Of a DNA stretch of 22,697 nucleotides, positions 22,689-22,697 are shown in pieces. This DNA comes from Egerieenecus sp048201975. Its GTDB lineage: Bacteria; Bacillota; Clostridia; Christensenellales; Aristaeellaceae. A model generated the notes under the pieces. That model saw nothing but the letters and a program-made list of their open reading frames with translations. It was not told where the DNA came from and did not search any database. How positions within the stretch are numbered: position 1 is the first letter of the stretch; the number at the start of each line of letters is the position of its first letter. The stretch spans positions 1 to 22,697 of the forward strand of contig DBFBGQ010000082.1 of NCBI GenBank assembly GCA_048201975.1. The letters are read 5' to 3'. A program made the position numbers and the translations under genes.

Positions 22689-22697
22689 GGTCTAATT

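Overview
The window looks like chromosomal DNA of a high-GC member of the Bacillota (class Clostridia), probably an uncultured gut-type lineage. The evidence is near-universal AGGAGG-type ribosome binding sites, short-spaced operons, PdaC-type and lipoprotein-like secreted proteins, and a CUT1 sugar transporter of the YtcQ/LplB/YtcP kind. The taxonomic placement is inference from style, not from a marker gene. I see no rRNA, tRNA, CRISPR array, insertion sequence or phage gene.

Left part (1-9,000), envelope-related genes. The window opens inside a flippase-like membrane protein. A strong bidirectional terminator separates it from a small HEAT-repeat protein on the minus strand. A secreted PdaC-like polysaccharide deacetylase follows on the plus strand. 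Convergent to it lies a four-gene minus-strand operon: a secreted protein of unknown function, a 953-residue membrane protein with a RanBP2-like zinc finger and about sixteen 37-residue repeats, an acyltransferase-3 membrane protein, and an M29 aminopeptidase. The last two are joined in one open frame across a run of eight A residues, which looks like a slippage site or an indel over an otherwise ordinary ATGA stop/start overlap. The 953-residue protein also shows a likely one-base frameshift at its N-terminus.

Middle part (9,100-14,990). A MATE-family exporter (minus) is divergent from an AraC-family regulator (plus). Their shared intergenic region holds good sigma-70-type promoters and a direct repeat with 21-bp spacing that could be the AraC operator. 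The regulator heads an operon with a TIM-barrel sugar isomerase/epimerase and two tandem paralogous Gfo/Idh/MocA oxidoreductases. It ends at a strong bidirectional terminator.

Right part (15,000-22,697), a minus-strand catabolic operon of visibly lower GC. In transcription order it encodes an N-acetylneuraminate-lyase-like aldolase, two ABC permeases, a sugar-binding protein, a GH33-like sialidase without a signal peptide, and an unusual 604-residue protein with two FAH-type domains. The simplest reading is import of a sialoside or related nonulosonic acid, intracellular cleavage, and aldol cleavage, with the double-FAH enzyme performing an extra step not found in textbook nan pathways. The convergent oxidoreductase operon could supply redox steps such as the NanOx-type reaction on 2,7-anhydro-sialic acid; that link is inference. 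The operon's upstream end lies outside the window, so nanE and nanK homologues may or may not exist there.
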